From positions 1 to 30,627 of the forward strand of contig JAAEEW010000041.1 in NCBI GenBank assembly GCA_013415595.1: a stretch of 30,627 nucleotides of DNA. The letters run 5' to 3'. Origin of the DNA: Methanosarcinales archaeon. Lineage in GTDB: Archaea > Halobacteriota > Methanosarcinia > Methanotrichales > Methanotrichaceae. Below the pieces are notes generated by a model. It was not told the origin of the DNA. It did no database searches and saw only the letters and a list, made by a program, of their open reading frames with translations. Positions 29,080 through 30,627 of this stretch are shown in pieces. Each line of letters opens with the position of its first letter. Position 1 is the stretch's first letter. A program made the position numbers and the translations under genes.

Positions 29080-30123
29080 ATGAAAAGTACCACAGGCTGG
29101 AATGCCGACTTCACCGGGTCGTTTCACAACTACCTCTCCCGGGGATGCCAGATCTGCCGCACCGGGGCCTCCATGGTTCTATTCGTAACCGGTCTATGTC
29201 CCCGGGATTGTGCCTACTGCCCACTCTCCCGGGACCGGAAGGATCAGGACATTATGCTGGCCAACGAGCAGCCGGTAAGGATCCTGCAGGACATGCTGGA
29301 GGAGGCCGGGGCCATGGACGCCCTGGGGACGGGGATAACCGGAGGCGAGCCGCTGCTGAAAGCTCCGCTGGTTATGGAGTGCATCGCCCTCATCAAGAGA
29401 GAGCGGGGCTATGACCACCACATCCACCTCTACACCGGCTCGGCCCCCGGGCAGGCCCTGCTGGCCGATCTGAAGGAGGCGGGGCTGGACGAGATCCGCT
29501 TTCACCCCCGGGAGCAGCCGGACGGAAAAGAGCTGTACCGGCTGCTGAAAGAGGCCCGCTCCCTGGGCCTGGAGGCGGGGGTGGAGATGCCGGCCCTGGC
29601 CTTCATGCCGGAGGTGGTGGAGGCGGTGAGGAGGGCGGATGCCTTCCTGAACCTGAACGAGCTGGAGTTCTCCGAGACCAACCAGCAGGCCCTCCGGGCC
29701 CGGGGTTTTCGGGCCAAAGAGGACTCCTGCGGGGTCCTGGGGAGCGAGGAGGTGGCCCGGAGATACATGATAGACGGGCTGAAGGTCCACTACTGCTCCT
29801 CCACCTTCAAGGACGCCGTCCAGCTCCGGGAGAGGCTGAAGCGCAGGGCCCGCATCGTGGGCCGGCCCTTCGACCTGGCCACCGAGGACGGCACCCTGAT
29901 CTACGGCACCATCCACAGCCCGGACCAGGCGGCCACCCTGGACGCACTGGCCGCCCTGGAAGTGCCCCCGGAGATGTATTTTGCCTCCGGAGACGAGGTG
30001 GAGATCGCAGGCTGGATACTGGAAGACATCGTGGAGGAGCTGAGAGACCTGGGCTGCCGGATGGCCCTGGTGGAGCGCTACCCCATGGAGGGCGGACTGG
30101 TGGTGGAGAGAATACCTTTATAA
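29080..30123 (+). CDS. Radical SAM protein, COG2108 type (PFL-activase-like)
   Basis: A 347-residue radical SAM protein. The [4Fe-4S]-AdoMet motif is CPRDCAYCP (Cys40, Cys44, Cys47). An earlier pair, CQIC (Cys23, Cys26), may bind a second metal. TGITGGEPLL near residue 87 is the Gly/Glu-rich SAM site, followed by HIHLYTGSA and DEIRFHPRE in the TIM-like barrel. A C-terminal domain of about 100 residues follows (LATEDGTLIYGTIHSPDQ). The protein resembles pyruvate formate-lyase activase relatives conserved in methanogens without known substrate. Only a weak TATA-like AGTATTTAGG about 60 nt upstream is seen. It is divergent from iorA. Confidence 0.88.
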   Translation: MKSTTGWNADFTGSFHNYLSRGCQICRTGASMVLFVTGLCPRDCAYCPLSRDRKDQDIMLANEQPVRILQDMLEEAGAMDALGTGITGGEPLLKAPLVMECIALIKRERGYDHHIHLYTGSAPGQALLADLKEAGLDEIRFHPREQPDGKELYRLLKEARSLGLEAGVEMPALAFMPEVVEAVRRADAFLNLNELEFSETNQQALRARGFRAKEDSCGVLGSEEVARRYMIDGLKVHYCSSTFKDAVQLRERLKRRARIVGRPFDLATEDGTLIYGTIHSPDQAATLDALAALEVPPEMYFASGDEVEIAGWILEDIVEELRDLGCRMALVERYPMEGGLVVERIPL

Positions 30124-30161
30124 GTCAGGATTTCATTCTCTCGGGGCGGTGAATAGGCTGG

Positions 30162-30464
30162 ATGGAGAGCGCTGAAGAACGAATTCAAGAGAGGCTCAGG
30201 AATTACCTTAAGAGAGACGGCATTGGTATCAGGAAGGCTGTTCTAAAGCTATTCTTAAAAGACAGATCCTATACCACCGAGGATATCTTCACCTTCCTGG
30301 AGAAGGAGGGCTTCGAGGTGAGCTATCGGGGAGTCTCGGCCATGGTGGGCCTGATGAACACCAGACTGGGCATACTCAGCATAGACGTCTCTGGAGATCA
30401 TAACGTTTACTCGCTTAAGGACGACCACAAGACCATCGTCAAGTCCGTGCTGGACAACTACTGA
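30162..30464 (+). CDS. DUF2551 family protein (winged-helix-like)
   Basis: A 100-residue protein matching DUF2551, a family largely restricted to methanogens. It has an N-terminal helix pair (EERIQERLRNYLKRDG), IRKAVLKLFLKDRSYTTEDIFTFLEKEGFEVSYRGVSAM-like spacing of a winged-helix fold, and a C-terminal helix (HKTIVKSVL). This arrangement resembles Fur/ArsR-like N-terminal DNA-binding domains, so a transcriptional role is plausible but unproven. GGGGCGG lies upstream, and a TATA-like TTTATAAG is at the end of the preceding gene (about 30117-30124), about 40 nt before the ATG. Confidence 0.82.
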   Translation: MESAEERIQERLRNYLKRDGIGIRKAVLKLFLKDRSYTTEDIFTFLEKEGFEVSYRGVSAMVGLMNTRLGILSIDVSGDHNVYSLKDDHKTIVKSVLDNY

Positions 30465-30484
30465 GAATTGCTGAACTGTTTCTG

Positions 30485-30521
30485 AAAAATAAAAACTGCT
30501 TTTAGGGCTTTTCTGCTTTTT
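30485..30521. terminator. Bidirectional T-rich terminator between convergent genes
   Basis: The plus strand has T-runs at 30500-30503, 30509-30512 and 30517-30521, after the DUF2551 stop. The minus strand has runs of five T at 30491-30495 and 30485-30489, after the stop of the minus-strand gene that enters from the right. The two sets are ordered so that each terminates its own gene. Confidence 0.5.
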
Positions 30522-30531
30522 GCGGCCGTAT

Positions 30532-30556
30532 GCCGCCGATTTTTCAGTTTGGCGGC
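30532..30556. repeat. Six-bp GC inverted repeat at the end of the minus-strand gene
   Basis: GCCGCC at 30532-30537 pairs with GGCGGC at 30551-30556 across a 13-nt loop. It spans the stop codon (30544-30546) of the partial minus-strand gene. It may support 3'-end formation on that strand with the T-runs that follow. Confidence 0.35.
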
Positions 30557-30627
30557 TCGCCCCGCTTCATTCTCTTTAGATATTTATTCAACACCCGGTC
30601 CGCCAGCAGGTTGACTCCGGTCAGGGC
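30544..30627 (-). CDS. C-terminus of an unidentified protein (5' end outside window)
   Basis: An open minus-strand frame runs from the window edge to a TGA at 30544-30546 and gives 27 residues, beginning ALTGVNLLADRVLNKYL and ending in a basic tail (KRMKRGEPPN). Codon use is like that of the neighbouring genes, and the downstream T-runs fit a real gene end. The hydrophobic stretch followed by a basic tail might be a final membrane helix of a permease-like protein. No family can be named from so little sequence. Confidence 0.5.
   Translation of the reverse strand, partial: ALTGVNLLADRVLNKYLKRMKRGEPPN

Overview
The window looks like chromosomal DNA of a GC-rich methanogenic archaeon, most likely order Methanosarcinales and perhaps the Methanothrix (Methanosaeta) group. 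This is inferred from gene content: archaeal-type Thi4, IorAB, UPF0146, DUF1614, DUF2551, an archaeal RqcH/NFACT protein and an archaeal PolB2-like protein. Many genes also have a TATA-like element 22-34 nt upstream of the start codon and little or no Shine-Dalgarno sequence, as in archaeal leaderless transcription. There is no tRNA, rRNA, CRISPR array, transposase or integrase in view. Most of the window is ordinary core genome on both strands in short transcription units.

Left part (1-9427): the end of an AhpD/carboxymuconolactone decarboxylase-like gene; Mrp/NBP35 Fe-S carrier ATPase; a small unknown protein; cofactor-dependent phosphoglycerate mutase; a DUF1614 membrane protein; a UbiD-family decarboxylase that may serve the archaeal mevalonate pathway; and a seven-bladed WD40 protein with a helical N-terminal region. 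Then comes a divergent FtsZ-family gene followed, after a 1-nt gap, by a 35-codon membrane-peptide ORF. Divergent from these are thi4 (His-type, so sulfide-dependent thiazole synthase) and a UPF0146 gene.

Middle part (9428-18300): a P2-type cation ATPase; a transglutaminase-like protein behind a long AT-rich upstream region; a Mut7-C/zinc-ribbon protein and RqcH facing away from a single shared TATA element; threonine ammonia-lyase with a C-terminal ACT domain; and a six-TM voltage-gated-type K+ channel ending in a zinc ribbon.

Right part (18300-30627): the most interesting locus is a three-gene plus-strand cluster at 18412-21233. It encodes a small protein resembling a RecA-fold ATPase without a P-loop and ending in a PCNA-binding (PIP-box-like) tail, a small helical protein, and a PolB2-type B-family polymerase with damaged exonuclease motifs and a non-canonical motif C. 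It resembles a DNA-damage or translesion module by analogy with bacterial ImuA-ImuB-DnaE2 and the crenarchaeal Dpo2 operon. Then follow a DUF475/TerC-like membrane protein, an S9 serine peptidase, an AT-richer metallophosphoesterase with a membrane hairpin, an iorA-iorB-HEAT-repeat operon, a COG2108-type radical SAM protein, a DUF2551 winged-helix-like protein and the tail of an unidentified minus-strand gene.
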